Source: Phaeobacter sp. CECT 5382 (GTDB lineage Bacteria; Pseudomonadota; Alphaproteobacteria; Rhodobacterales; Rhodobacteraceae). Taken from it: DNA of 64,000 nt. Numbering within the stretch: position 1 is the stretch's first letter; every line of letters begins with the position of its first letter. Below are positions 1 through 8,233 of this stretch, piece after piece. The translations under genes were made by a program, and so were the position numbers. The stretch spans positions 248,001 through 312,000 of the forward strand of contig NZ_CYSG01000002.1 of assembly GCF_001457775.1 (NCBI RefSeq). Reading direction: 5' to 3'. Below the pieces are notes generated by a model. The model searched no databases. It worked only from the letters and a program-made list of their open reading frames with translations, and had not been told where the DNA came from.

Positions 1-757
1 GGAAAGGGATCGACTGCGTTGCCAGCAGATCAAACGCTTCTGGATCCTGGGCGCGCAGATCAGCGGCAATGGCGTATCCGTCACAGAACAGCGATCCGCC
101 CCCGTCGGCCTCGTTCGCAAGGCAGTGCAGGAACTGGAACCCGGGCGGCAGTTCCTGATTGGTCAGATCCGTGTGTAGGGGCAGGGCAACCGGGGTATAG
201 GCCAGATTGTTCGGGTTTGGTTTGGACTGCACCTCGAAGGTGACGCCAAAATTTGTCTCGCGCAGAAATCCGATGCGTTGCGCAACCTCCATGCCGGCCT
301 TTGTGCTGTCAGCCAGACCCTCGACGATGGATAGGCCGAAAACCTGCGTTTCAACCATCCAGTCGCTCAGGGACTGGTCGGAGGCCAGTACCTTATCGGC
401 ATTGGCGCGCGGAATGCCTGCCGCGCCAAGATCGCGCCGCCAGAACTCAAACCCGGTGCGGGCGGGATCCTGCGCAGGCCGACCGGGGCAATGGGCCTGG
501 AGCCATGACAGATCAAAGGTAGAAACTGTGTCATCGCCCTGCCACCAAATCGTGAGTGCTTGTGCGGCGACCTCGACCTTGCGGGCGGCAACATCAAGCG
601 GAATGGTAGTCAGGTCGGTCATCCGCTCCTGGGTCTGTGGGTGAAACCCGGCCGGGTCATTGTCGCGCAGCCAGATATAGGGGTAGTTGGCAGATGTACC
701 GTCGGGAAAAACGACGTGAACAAAGGCATCTGCAGCACGCAGAGATGCATTGGCCAT
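1..757 (-). CDS. TauD/TfdA-family dioxygenase, gamma-butyrobetaine hydroxylase-like (C-terminus outside window)
   Basis: Read on the minus strand from the ATG at 757 (GGAGG about 9 nt upstream), the frame stays open to base 1, giving about 252 residues. The N-terminal ~90 residues look like the small DUF971-type domain found in gamma-butyrobetaine and trimethyllysine hydroxylases (FPDGTSANYPYIWLRDND). The TauD fold follows, with the Fe-binding His-x-Asp in PLHTDLTN. The family uses Fe(II) and 2-oxoglutarate and hydroxylates quaternary-amine substrates during carnitine metabolism; the substrate here is inferred only. The second metal His and the 2-oxoglutarate-binding Arg lie beyond the window edge. 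Confidence 0.82.
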   Translation of the reverse strand, partial: MANASLRAADAFVHVVFPDGTSANYPYIWLRDNDPAGFHPQTQERMTDLTTIPLDVAARKVEVAAQALTIWWQGDDTVSTFDLSWLQAHCPGRPAQDPARTGFEFWRRDLGAAGIPRANADKVLASDQSLSDWMVETQVFGLSIVEGLADSTKAGMEVAQRIGFLRETNFGVTFEVQSKPNPNNLAYTPVALPLHTDLTNQELPPGFQFLHCLANEADGGGSLFCDGYAIAADLRAQDPEAFDLLATQSIPF

Positions 758-1112
758 GGGAAAGCCTCCATGAAATCATGCCTTAGGCATGTGGTAGATT
801 GAATGTGATATGGTTTGGGGCGCGCGCTCAGCGCCGCGACACCCGCCCGGGGGGCGGCCACCAATCATAGGCTTTCTTGTAGGGGTGCCCGGGGCGTTGT
901 CCCAGAACGGAGGCAAGTGGCACGGGCGGCAGGCCTTTTATTCGTCGAATGATCTGGAGCATTTGAGAAGATTTGGCAAAAATGACAAGGGAATTTTCGT
1001 TCCGACGAGTGTCGGTTGCCAAGAAATGAATTTCTCATAGATATTCTTGCTAGTGGTTCTCCTTCTGTTCATGCAGTATCTGGCCAAACTTACCCTGCAA
1101 AAGAGACATGTC
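758..1112. other. Gene-free interval between divergent genes, with a possible xthA promoter
   Basis: These 355 bases separate two divergently transcribed genes. No ORF here resembles a protein. The part nearest xthA is AT-richer. It contains TTGCCA (1016-1021) and TAGATA (1038-1043) 16 nt apart, with an AGAAAT/ATTTCT inverted repeat in the spacer. This could be a sigma70-type promoter, but the assignment rests on sequence likeness alone. Confidence 0.4.
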
Positions 1113-1901
1113 ATGGCCTTTACCCTTGCCACCTGGAACATCAATTCAGTCCGCCTGCGCGAAGGGCTGGTGCAAAAGCTGTTGCAGGAAGAAGCGCCGG
1201 ATGTGCTGTGCCTGCAGGAGTGCAAAAGCCCGGTCGACAAGATCCCGATGGAAGGGTTCGCAGCCCTTGGCTACAGCCACATGGTGGCACGCGGTCAGAA
1301 GGGCTACAACGGCGTCGCGATCCTGTCCCGGCTGCCGATCAAGGAAGTCGGTGCCGAAGATTTTGCCAGCCTGGGCCATGCCCGCCACGTGGCAGGGCAG
1401 CTGGAAAACGGCGTCACCATTCATAATTTCTATGTCCCTGCTGGCGGCGATAAGCCTGACCGCGAGGTGAACGAAAAGTTCGGCCAGAAACTCGACTATC
1501 TGACCGAGATGCGCGATTTTTTCCACAGTGCCCGTCCGGAGAAGGCGATCCTGGTGGGGGATCTTAATATTGCCCCGCGCGAAGATGATGTCTGGGATCA
1601 CAAGAAGATGCTCAAGATCGTCAGCCATACGCCGATCGAGATTGATCACCTTGCGGCGGTTCAGGAGGCTGGCGGCTGGGCCGATGTGACACGAGCCGAT
1701 ATACCCGAAGGTTTGCTCTATAGCTGGTGGAGCTATCGCGCCAAGGATTGGGATGCCGCAGACAAGGGGCGCCGTCTGGACCATGTTTGGGCAACTAGGG
1801 ATATTTCGCAGGCGGCGCATTCCAGCCGGGTTCTGCGGGCCGCACGCGGTTGGGAAAAGCCCAGCGACCACGCACCGGTTTTTGCAAGCTTTGATCTGTA
1901 A
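1113..1901 (+). CDS. xthA: Exodeoxyribonuclease III (AP endonuclease)
   Basis: This 262-residue protein has the full exonuclease III / EEP fold. It begins MAFTLATWNINSVR (the Asn metal ligand motif), then CLQECKSP (catalytic Glu), GDLNIAPREDD (Asp/Asn), LDHVWAT and the final SDHAPV (Asp-His pair). It cuts DNA at abasic sites and degrades 3' ends in base-excision repair in the cytoplasm. The ATG at 1113 is preferred over upstream in-frame starts because the family begins at this point and the extra upstream residues are not conserved-looking. It stands alone as a transcription unit and is followed by a hairpin repeat. Confidence 0.95.
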   Translation: MAFTLATWNINSVRLREGLVQKLLQEEAPDVLCLQECKSPVDKIPMEGFAALGYSHMVARGQKGYNGVAILSRLPIKEVGAEDFASLGHARHVAGQLENGVTIHNFYVPAGGDKPDREVNEKFGQKLDYLTEMRDFFHSARPEKAILVGDLNIAPREDDVWDHKKMLKIVSHTPIEIDHLAAVQEAGGWADVTRADIPEGLLYSWWSYRAKDWDAADKGRRLDHVWATRDISQAAHSSRVLRAARGWEKPSDHAPVFASFDL

Positions 1902-1920
1902 GCCGGTCAGTCGGCAATGA

Positions 1921-2010
1921 GGTGGCGGGGGCTCCCGCCCGTCTTGTTGCCTTTGAAAAAGGCAACGCGCCCGTTGGGCCGGGCGCCGCGCTGACGCGCG
2001 GCGCAGTTCC
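1921..2010. repeat. Three-hairpin intergenic repeat, copy A
   Basis: It starts 20 nt after the xthA stop and holds three successive inverted repeats: a GGCGGG/CCCGCC hairpin, GTTGCCTTT/AAAGGCAAC, and GCGCCGCGC/GCGCGGCGC preceded by GTTGGGCCGGG. The same layout, with a GGGAGC-type first stem and TTGGGCC before the third stem, recurs at 15169-15255 and 36200-36292. Loop and stem bases differ between copies while pairing is kept. It is probably a REP-like element or transcript-end structure. Confidence 0.6.
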
Positions 2011-2165
2011 GCTATACTGCAGTGATACCGTGCTGAAGGCCCCTTGGCACAGACTGACCTTTTGGCACAGGCTGGCTTTGATTTTGCGCTTTCGCGAAGT
2101 CCTCTCTTGGTTTCTGGTCTGCGAGAATCCATATAGGGGCCAAGCTTCAAACGGAGAACATTGAG

Positions 2166-3101
2166 ATGATGGATATTCTTGGCGGTGCGGGCACAGCTGC
2201 CCCCGCAGGTGATCTGATCAAGGACGTCGATGAGGCGACCTTTATGCAGGATGTGGTCGAGGCCTCGATGCAGGCGCCAGTGATTGTTGATTTCTGGGCA
2301 CCTTGGTGTGGCCCCTGTAAAACACTGGGCCCGGCGCTGGAGGCTGCGGTGACCAAGGCCAAAGGTGCTGTCACCATGGCAAAGGTCAATGTTGATGAAA
2401 ACCAGCGGCTTGCACAGGCTCTGGCGCAACAAGGCTTGCCGTTGCAGTCGATCCCGACCGTGGTTGCCTTTGTCGAAGGCCGTCCTGTCGACATGTTCCA
2501 GGGCGCACTGCCCCCCAGCGAAATCGACGCCTTTGTGAAGAAGACAGTCGAAGCTGCAGGTGGCACCGCCGATGGTGGCCTGGCTGAGGCGCTGGAAGTC
2601 GCAGAACAGATGCTGACCGATGGCGATGTAGCTGATGCGGCGCAGACTTTTGCCGCCATTCTGGGCGAAGACGACAAGAGTGCGGCTGCCTATGGTGGCC
2701 TGGCGCGGGCACATATTGCGCTTGGCGACCTGGAGCAAGCCGAAGCCGTTCTGAACGGTGCTCCGGCCGAGATTTCCGACGCCGCCGAGATCGAAGCGGC
2801 GCGGGCACAGATCGAACTGGCCCGTCAGGCGGAAAATGCCGGACCAGTTGCCGAGCTGGCGGCAAAGGTCGAGGCCAACCCGGAAGACCTGGACGCACGG
2901 TTCGAGCTGGCGCAGGCCCTGCATGCCGCCGACGATGCCGAGGCTGCGGTGAGTGAACTGCTGGAACTGTTCCGGCGTGATCGTGAATGGAACGACGGCG
3001 CGGCCAAGGCGCAGCTCTTTACGATTTTTGATGCACTGGCGGCCAATGATCCGATTGTTCTGAACGGGCGCCGTAAATTGAGCTCGATGATATTTGCCTA
3101 A
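2166..3101 (+). CDS. Thioredoxin-domain protein with TPR tail (CnoX/YbbN-like co-chaperone)
   Basis: This is a 311-residue cytoplasmic protein. Residues ~20-125 form a thioredoxin domain with the intact redox site W47-CGPC. The rest (~135-300) is alpha-helical with TPR-like repeats rich in Ala and Glu (ALEVAEQMLTDGDVADAAQTFAAILGEDD). This architecture is that of E. coli YbbN/CnoX, a holdase that hands clients to DnaK and GroEL. E. coli YbbN has a degenerate SxxC site, whereas both cysteines are present here, as in Caulobacter-type members. It is followed 27 nt later by the LON-domain gene and may be co-transcribed. Confidence 0.88.
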   Translation: MMDILGGAGTAAPAGDLIKDVDEATFMQDVVEASMQAPVIVDFWAPWCGPCKTLGPALEAAVTKAKGAVTMAKVNVDENQRLAQALAQQGLPLQSIPTVVAFVEGRPVDMFQGALPPSEIDAFVKKTVEAAGGTADGGLAEALEVAEQMLTDGDVADAAQTFAAILGEDDKSAAAYGGLARAHIALGDLEQAEAVLNGAPAEISDAAEIEAARAQIELARQAENAGPVAELAAKVEANPEDLDARFELAQALHAADDAEAAVSELLELFRRDREWNDGAAKAQLFTIFDALAANDPIVLNGRRKLSSMIFA

Positions 3102-3128
3102 TCGGGCTGGCGCTCTACAGTCATAAAC

Positions 3129-3767
3129 ATGTTCCAGTTTGCCAATTTGCCGGACACGATTGCTGTATTTCCATTGCCCGGGGCAGTTTTGCTGCCCCGG
3201 TCGCGGCTGCCGCTGCATATTTTCGAGCCGCGTTACCTGCAGATGCTTGAAGATGCCCTGAAAACCCCACAGCGCCTGATCGGTATGGTGCAGCCCTGTC
3301 CGGGTCATGATAGCGAGCTGCTTCATAGCATTGGCTGTGCGGGTCGGGTGACACAGTTTTCGGAAACCGAAGATGGGCGCTATCTGGTCACCCTGTCAGG
3401 GATCTCGCGGTTTCGCATACTTGGTGAGATTTCCGGGTTCAGCCCTTATCGGCGCTGCGAAGTGAACTGGCAGGGGTTTGAACGTGATCTGGGGCGCGGC
3501 GAAGCCGACAACAATTTCGATCGCGCCGCTTTTCTGGACCTGCTGGGGCGATTCTTTGCCGCGCGCAGCCTGTCTACCGATTGGGAAGCCCTGCAGGAGG
3601 CCGATGACGAGTTGCTGATCAACTCGCTGTCGATGTTGTTGGAGTTTGAACCCGAGGACAAACAGGCCTTGCTAGAGGCGCCCTGTCTTGTCACAAGACG
3701 CGAAACCCTGGTTACATTGATCGAGTTCGCTCTGCGGGGCGGATCACATGAGGAAATCCTGCAATGA
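3129..3767 (+). CDS. LON peptidase N-terminal (substrate-binding) domain protein
   Basis: The 212-residue protein consists of a stand-alone Lon N-terminal domain. Typical features are the opening [27 protein letters not shown] and the core [24 protein letters not shown]. No AAA+ or protease domain follows, so it cannot itself degrade proteins; a role in substrate recognition is inferred. Its stop overlaps the start of the Trm112 gene (ATGA), so the two are very likely translated from one mRNA. Confidence 0.9.
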   Translation: MFQFANLPDTIAVFPLPGAVLLPRSRLPLHIFEPRYLQMLEDALKTPQRLIGMVQPCPGHDSELLHSIGCAGRVTQFSETEDGRYLVTLSGISRFRILGEISGFSPYRRCEVNWQGFERDLGRGEADNNFDRAAFLDLLGRFFAARSLSTDWEALQEADDELLINSLSMLLEFEPEDKQALLEAPCLVTRRETLVTLIEFALRGGSHEEILQ

Positions 3768-3964
3768 CTGAGGCCACAACCGAGACCAAAACAGTCGCCT
3801 TTGACCGGCGCATGCTGGAGGCGCTGGTGTGCCCAAAGACGCAGACTGTTCTGGAATATGACGCCGACGCTCAGGAGCTGATTTCCAAGGCTGCCAATCT
3901 GGCCTTTCCGATCCGCAATGGCATTCCTGTCATGCTGGTTGATGAGGCCCGCGTACTTGAGTGA
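3764..3964 (+). CDS. Trm112 family protein
   Basis: This is a 66-residue Trm112-like domain containing [38 protein letters not shown]. The YcaR/Trm112 family includes small partners of methyltransferases, often zinc-binding. Only one Cys is visible here (VCPKTQ), so a zinc site is not expected. It overlaps the LON-domain gene by four bases. Its partner enzyme is not evident from the neighbourhood. Confidence 0.88.
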   Translation: MTEATTETKTVAFDRRMLEALVCPKTQTVLEYDADAQELISKAANLAFPIRNGIPVMLVDEARVLE

Positions 3965-4001
3965 TCGAATCGCTTACTGATCTTGTGTCAGAGCGGGGAG
4001 C

Positions 4002-5228
4002 CTAGAGTGCTTCGCCTTTCAACAGGCGCGGCATATCACCGGTAAGGCCCGCTGCTTCGCGCATGAAGCTGCGTCTGAGCCCCGGAAGACCGTTTACCAC
4101 CCCCATACCTATGTCACGCCCAAGGCGGAGCAATGGGTTGTCGTTGGAAAACAGCTTGTTGACCATGTCGGTCGTCGCGGCCAGCGTTGCTGTGTCAAAC
4201 CTGCGCCACTGCTGGTAGCGCTCCAGCACCAGCTGGGATCCGATGTCCTCGCCCCGTCGCGTCGCGTGGGTCACCACCTCGGCCAGTGCGCCGACATCGC
4301 GCAGCCCGGCGTTAAGGCCTTGGCCCGCAATGGGGTGCATGCCATGTGCTGCGTCCCCAACCAGTGCCAGACGATCTGCGACGAAACTATTGGCGATGGT
4401 CAGGTTCAACGGATAGGTGAAGCGCTTGCCGACGAGGGAGATCTCACCCAGAAAATCGCCAAATCGCGGCTTGAGGGCAGCAATATAGTCGGCATCATTC
4501 AATGCATGGATCGCAGTCGCCATTTTGGTCTTCTCACTCCAGACGATCGAGGAGCGGTTGCCGGGCAGCGGCAGGATCGCCAGCGGTCCCGCCGACATAA
4601 AGAACTGATGTGCGATGCCATGGTGGGGTTTTTCATGATCGATGGCGCAGACCAGTGCGGTCTGCCCGTAGTCCCAGCCGCTGCGCTTGATCCCGGCGCG
4701 TTCTGCGGTGCCGCTTTTGCGCCCGTCAGATCCGACCAGCATGCGGCCACGCAGTTCTTCACCAGTGTCCAGCGTCAGGGTGACGCCAGTCTGATCCGGG
4801 GCTTGTGCCACAACACGGCGCTGATTGATCATTGTGATAAGTGGTTCGTCTTCCATGGCCTGCAAAAAGGCGCGGCGCAGATAACGATCCTCGAGCATAT
4901 AGCCCATTGGGCCTTCTTCGATCTCGCGGTGGTCAAAATGCACAAAGAAGGGGGCAGCCCCTTCGCCGACATGGCCATCACTCGCCTTGATCTCCAGCAT
5001 CGGTTGCGCGTGATCCGCGACCCGTGCCCAGACTCCGATCTGCGACAACAGCCGTTTCGAGGCCAGCGCCAAGGCGTAGCCACGTCCGTCAAAGGCATCA
5101 TCCTCGAAATCTCCCTTGGGCAAGGCGTCAACCACGGTGACGCTGTGGCCGGTCTGTGCAAGGGCCAAGGCCAGGGCAGGGCCATTGAGGCCGCCGCCGA
5201 CGATCAGGATATCGGATGTGTTTTTCAT
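4002..5228 (-). CDS. UbiH/UbiF/COQ6-family FAD-dependent ubiquinone hydroxylase
   Basis: This is a 408-residue class A flavin monooxygenase. The N-terminal dinucleotide motif is ILIVGGGLNGPALALALA, the mid-protein DG motif is GRMLVGSDGRKSGTAERAG, and the C-terminal FAD motif is LALVGDAAHGMHPIAGQGLNAGLRD. The family hydroxylates the ubiquinone ring at the inner membrane; which position (C5, C6 or C1) cannot be told from sequence. The Met at 5228 is chosen because the Rossmann strand starts five residues later. An alternative in-frame Met lies 36 bases upstream. It is convergent with Trm112. Confidence 0.9.
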   Translation of the reverse strand: MKNTSDILIVGGGLNGPALALALAQTGHSVTVVDALPKGDFEDDAFDGRGYALALASKRLLSQIGVWARVADHAQPMLEIKASDGHVGEGAAPFFVHFDHREIEEGPMGYMLEDRYLRRAFLQAMEDEPLITMINQRRVVAQAPDQTGVTLTLDTGEELRGRMLVGSDGRKSGTAERAGIKRSGWDYGQTALVCAIDHEKPHHGIAHQFFMSAGPLAILPLPGNRSSIVWSEKTKMATAIHALNDADYIAALKPRFGDFLGEISLVGKRFTYPLNLTIANSFVADRLALVGDAAHGMHPIAGQGLNAGLRDVGALAEVVTHATRRGEDIGSQLVLERYQQWRRFDTATLAATTDMVNKLFSNDNPLLRLGRDIGMGVVNGLPGLRRSFMREAAGLTGDMPRLLKGEAL

Positions 5229-5407
5229 ACCCCGCAATATGCGCTGATTGCTGGAATTGTCCATGGCTGGGCTACTCACTTTCGTCCGCAGGTTCTCAGG
5301 CAATGAGGTTCCGTGCGCTTCGGGATTGTGCCCTCGCAGCGGGGGCGCTACCGTCGCTTGAAAATCCACAAGAAATTCCACAAGAAAATCCATGGGAGTG
5401 ATGGCAT

Positions 5408-6742
5408 ATGCAGGCTTGGCTGAAGATGAGCGCCGCAGATCTGGGACGCGGCATTGGGGCAGGTGAGATCGATCCGGTTGCTCTGACGCGCTGTTATCTC
5501 GCGGCGATCGACGCTCATCCGCACCGAGACCGGATCTATACGGTTGTGACCCATGACCGTGCCCTGGCCGAGGCCGAGGCGGCATCCGAACGCGCCCGTC
5601 TTGGTCTGCGGCGCTCGCTCCTGGACGGGGTGCCGATCAGCTGGAAAGACCTGTTTGATTCTGCGGGCACCCTAACCGAATCGGGATCAGACCTACTCAA
5701 AGGCCGGGTGCCGGATCAGGATGCGCTGGTGTTGGAGACGGCCACGGCCATGGGTACGGTGTGCCTTGGTAAAACTCATATGAGCGAGCTGGCATTTTCC
5801 GGGTTGGGCCTGAACCCGGTGAAGGAAACCCCGCCTTGTATCAACGACGAGTCGGCCGTGCCGGGCGGATCTTCGTCCGGAGCCGCGACCTCTGTGGCCT
5901 TTGGTCTGGCGGCCTGTGGTATCGGCTCTGATACAGGGGGGTCGGTGCGTATTCCGTCTGCCTGGAACGATCTGGTGGGGCTGAAAACCACCGCTGGACG
6001 CATCAGTCTCGAAGGGGCGGTGCCGCTCTGTCTGAAGTTCGACACTGTCGGCCCCTTGGCACGTACGGTTGAAGATGCAGCGCTGTTTTTAGGCCTGCTG
6101 GAGGGCACCGAAGGCCCAGACCTGCGCAATCCCGGTCCCCTTGCAGGGCGGCGTTTTGCTGATCTGCGTGGCATCGCACAGGAGGATCTGGACCCCGAAG
6201 TGGCGAAGTCTTACGCCGGTGCACTGGAGAAAATGCGCGCCGATGGTGCCGAAATTATTCCTCTGGAAGTGCCCGAGCTGGCAGAGGCCATGGCGCTGAG
6301 CGCCATTCTCTTCACCACCGAGGCCTATGGGCTGTGGAAGGATGTCATCGAGGCGAGCCCGGAGGTCATGTTCGCTGAAATTCTTGAACGGTTCCGGTCC
6401 GGCGCGCAGTTCTCCGGGTCCGACTATGTTGCGGCCTGGGCCAAGCTGGAGCAGGTCCGTATGGCTTGGGATCAGGCGGTGGCAGGGTTTGATGGTGTTT
6501 TGTTGCCCACCAGCCCGATCGTGCCGCCGAATCTGGCCCGCCTTCAGAGCGACCATGACTACTACGTCAAATCCAACCTTCTGGCTCTGCGCAACACCCG
6601 GATCGGCAATTTGATGGGGCTGTGCGCCCTGTCGCTTCCGACTGGCGTGCCGAGTTGTGGTCTGCAAGTCCTGGGTCAGCCGGATTGCGAGGAAGCCTTG
6701 CTGCGGGTCGGAGCCTCTGCCGAGGTGGCGCTCGCCAGCTGA
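5408..6742 (+). CDS. Amidase (amidase signature family)
   Basis: The 444-residue enzyme carries the Ser-cisSer-Lys triad of the family: Lys80 in SWKDLFD, the cis-Ser in GGSSSG (about 156-157) and the nucleophile Ser179 in GSDTGGSVR. It hydrolyses a C-N amide bond, but the substrate is unknown. GatA is the family's best-known member, but no gatB or gatC is nearby and the length is somewhat short for GatA, so a free-standing amidase is more likely. A GGGAG site lies nine bases before the ATG. Confidence 0.88.
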   Translation: MQAWLKMSAADLGRGIGAGEIDPVALTRCYLAAIDAHPHRDRIYTVVTHDRALAEAEAASERARLGLRRSLLDGVPISWKDLFDSAGTLTESGSDLLKGRVPDQDALVLETATAMGTVCLGKTHMSELAFSGLGLNPVKETPPCINDESAVPGGSSSGAATSVAFGLAACGIGSDTGGSVRIPSAWNDLVGLKTTAGRISLEGAVPLCLKFDTVGPLARTVEDAALFLGLLEGTEGPDLRNPGPLAGRRFADLRGIAQEDLDPEVAKSYAGALEKMRADGAEIIPLEVPELAEAMALSAILFTTEAYGLWKDVIEASPEVMFAEILERFRSGAQFSGSDYVAAWAKLEQVRMAWDQAVAGFDGVLLPTSPIVPPNLARLQSDHDYYVKSNLLALRNTRIGNLMGLCALSLPTGVPSCGLQVLGQPDCEEALLRVGASAEVALAS

Positions 6743-6892
6743 GCGGCAAGGTGAGCAGAACACGCGGTGCGTAGTCTGACCTGAAAGCCACAAATTCCCG
6801 TCGGCCCTGTGCGAGCGACTGGACGCATGGGGCCCGGCTCTGTAATTTGTCACTAAACGGGGCGCCAATGATCCCGAACTTGAGGCCACATT

Positions 6893-8074
6893 ATGAACTT
6901 CCCTGAGCGGTTTGCGAATCTGCCAGCCTATGCGTTCCCGCGTTTGCGGGCTCTATTGGATCATCACAAGCCCGGTGGCGATGTGGTGCATATGACCATT
7001 GGTGAGCCGAAACAGAAGTTTCCTCAGTGGGTGACCGATGTGATCGTGGAAAATGCCGCAGGGTTTAACAGCTATCCACCCAATGATGGATCGGATGAGT
7101 TGCGCGCAGCAATCAGCGGATGGATTTCCCGCCGCTATGGCGTTGAAATGGATCCCGCCACCCAGATCATGGCGCTGAACGGCACCCGCGAGGGGCTGTA
7201 TAATGCAGCCATGGCGCTCTGTCCTGAGCAGAAGAATGGCCAAAAACCGGCGATCCTGATCCCGAATCCCTTTTATCAGGTCTATATGGTTGCCAGCCTG
7301 TCGGTTGGCGCAGAACCGGTGTTTGTGTCGGCTACGGCTGAGACGGGGCATTTGCCGGATTATGAGAATCTGCCGCCAGATGTGCTGGACCGCACGTCGA
7401 TTGCCTATATCTGCTCTCCTGCCAACCCGCAGGGCGCGGTCGCGAGCCGGGACTATTGGCAGCGCCTGATCCGGTTGGCTGAAAAGCACGATTTCCGGAT
7501 CTTTGCTGACGAATGTTACAGCGAGATCTACCGCGAGACTGCCCCGGTCGGGGCCCTCACCGTGGCACAGGAGATGGGCGCGAACCCAGAGCGGGTGGTG
7601 CTGTTCAATTCGCTGTCGAAACGTTCGAACCTGCCCGGTCTGCGCTCTGGCCTGATTGCAACGGGGCCGGAGAACATGAAACGACTCAAACAGCTGCGGG
7701 CCTATTCCGGCGCGCCCTTGCCGGGGCCCTTGCAGGCGGCCGCCGCGCGGGTCTGGGCGGATGAGGCGCATGTGGTAGAGAACCGTGCGCTGTATCAGGA
7801 AAAATACCAGGTGGCCGATGCGGTGTTTGCGGGGCTGGAAGGCTATATGCCGCCCGAAGCTGGCTTCTTTTTGTGGCTGCCCGTCGCCGATGGCGAAGCG
7901 GCCGCGTTGAAGCTGTGGCAGGAGACCGGCGTGCGCGTGTTGCCCGGGGCCTATCTGGCGCAGGGCGCGGCAGGCGAAAACCCCGGAACAGGCTACATTC
8001 GGGTGGCGCTTGTGACCTCGGCCGAGGAAACCCGCGTGGCCCTGACGGCGCTGCGGCGCTGTCTGTATGACTAA
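6893..8074 (+). CDS. Class I/II aminotransferase, DapC-like
   Basis: The 393-residue fold-type I PLP enzyme has the Schiff-base Lys243 in SLSKRSNLPGLRSG, the GEPK segment near the N-terminus and the substrate Arg region GTGYIRVAL at the end. Alphaproteobacterial members with the SKRSNLPGLR signature are usually annotated as N-succinyldiaminopimelate aminotransferase of lysine biosynthesis. dapB lies elsewhere in this window (51.7 kb). The DapC assignment is family-based inference; another amino-acid substrate is possible. Confidence 0.85.
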   Translation: MNFPERFANLPAYAFPRLRALLDHHKPGGDVVHMTIGEPKQKFPQWVTDVIVENAAGFNSYPPNDGSDELRAAISGWISRRYGVEMDPATQIMALNGTREGLYNAAMALCPEQKNGQKPAILIPNPFYQVYMVASLSVGAEPVFVSATAETGHLPDYENLPPDVLDRTSIAYICSPANPQGAVASRDYWQRLIRLAEKHDFRIFADECYSEIYRETAPVGALTVAQEMGANPERVVLFNSLSKRSNLPGLRSGLIATGPENMKRLKQLRAYSGAPLPGPLQAAAARVWADEAHVVENRALYQEKYQVADAVFAGLEGYMPPEAGFFLWLPVADGEAAALKLWQETGVRVLPGAYLAQGAAGENPGTGYIRVALVTSAEETRVALTALRRCLYD

Positions 8075-8233
8075 GTAAGAAGACTTGGCTGTGCGTTGGC
8101 ACTGTCTGGACGATGACAAAATGACTGCGCTGCGGCACTGGAAACGGGGTTGCAGCGCCAAGACTAAAAACGGTGGATGAGCAGAACCTGCGGCAACAGC
8201 AGGACAAATCCGCAAAAAGGAACTGAGGTAGGC

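Noticed and set aside
1146-3326. 726-codon minus-strand frame opposite xthA and the thioredoxin gene
   Set aside because: Antisense shadow of two clear genes. It crosses the intergenic hairpin repeat and shows no family features.
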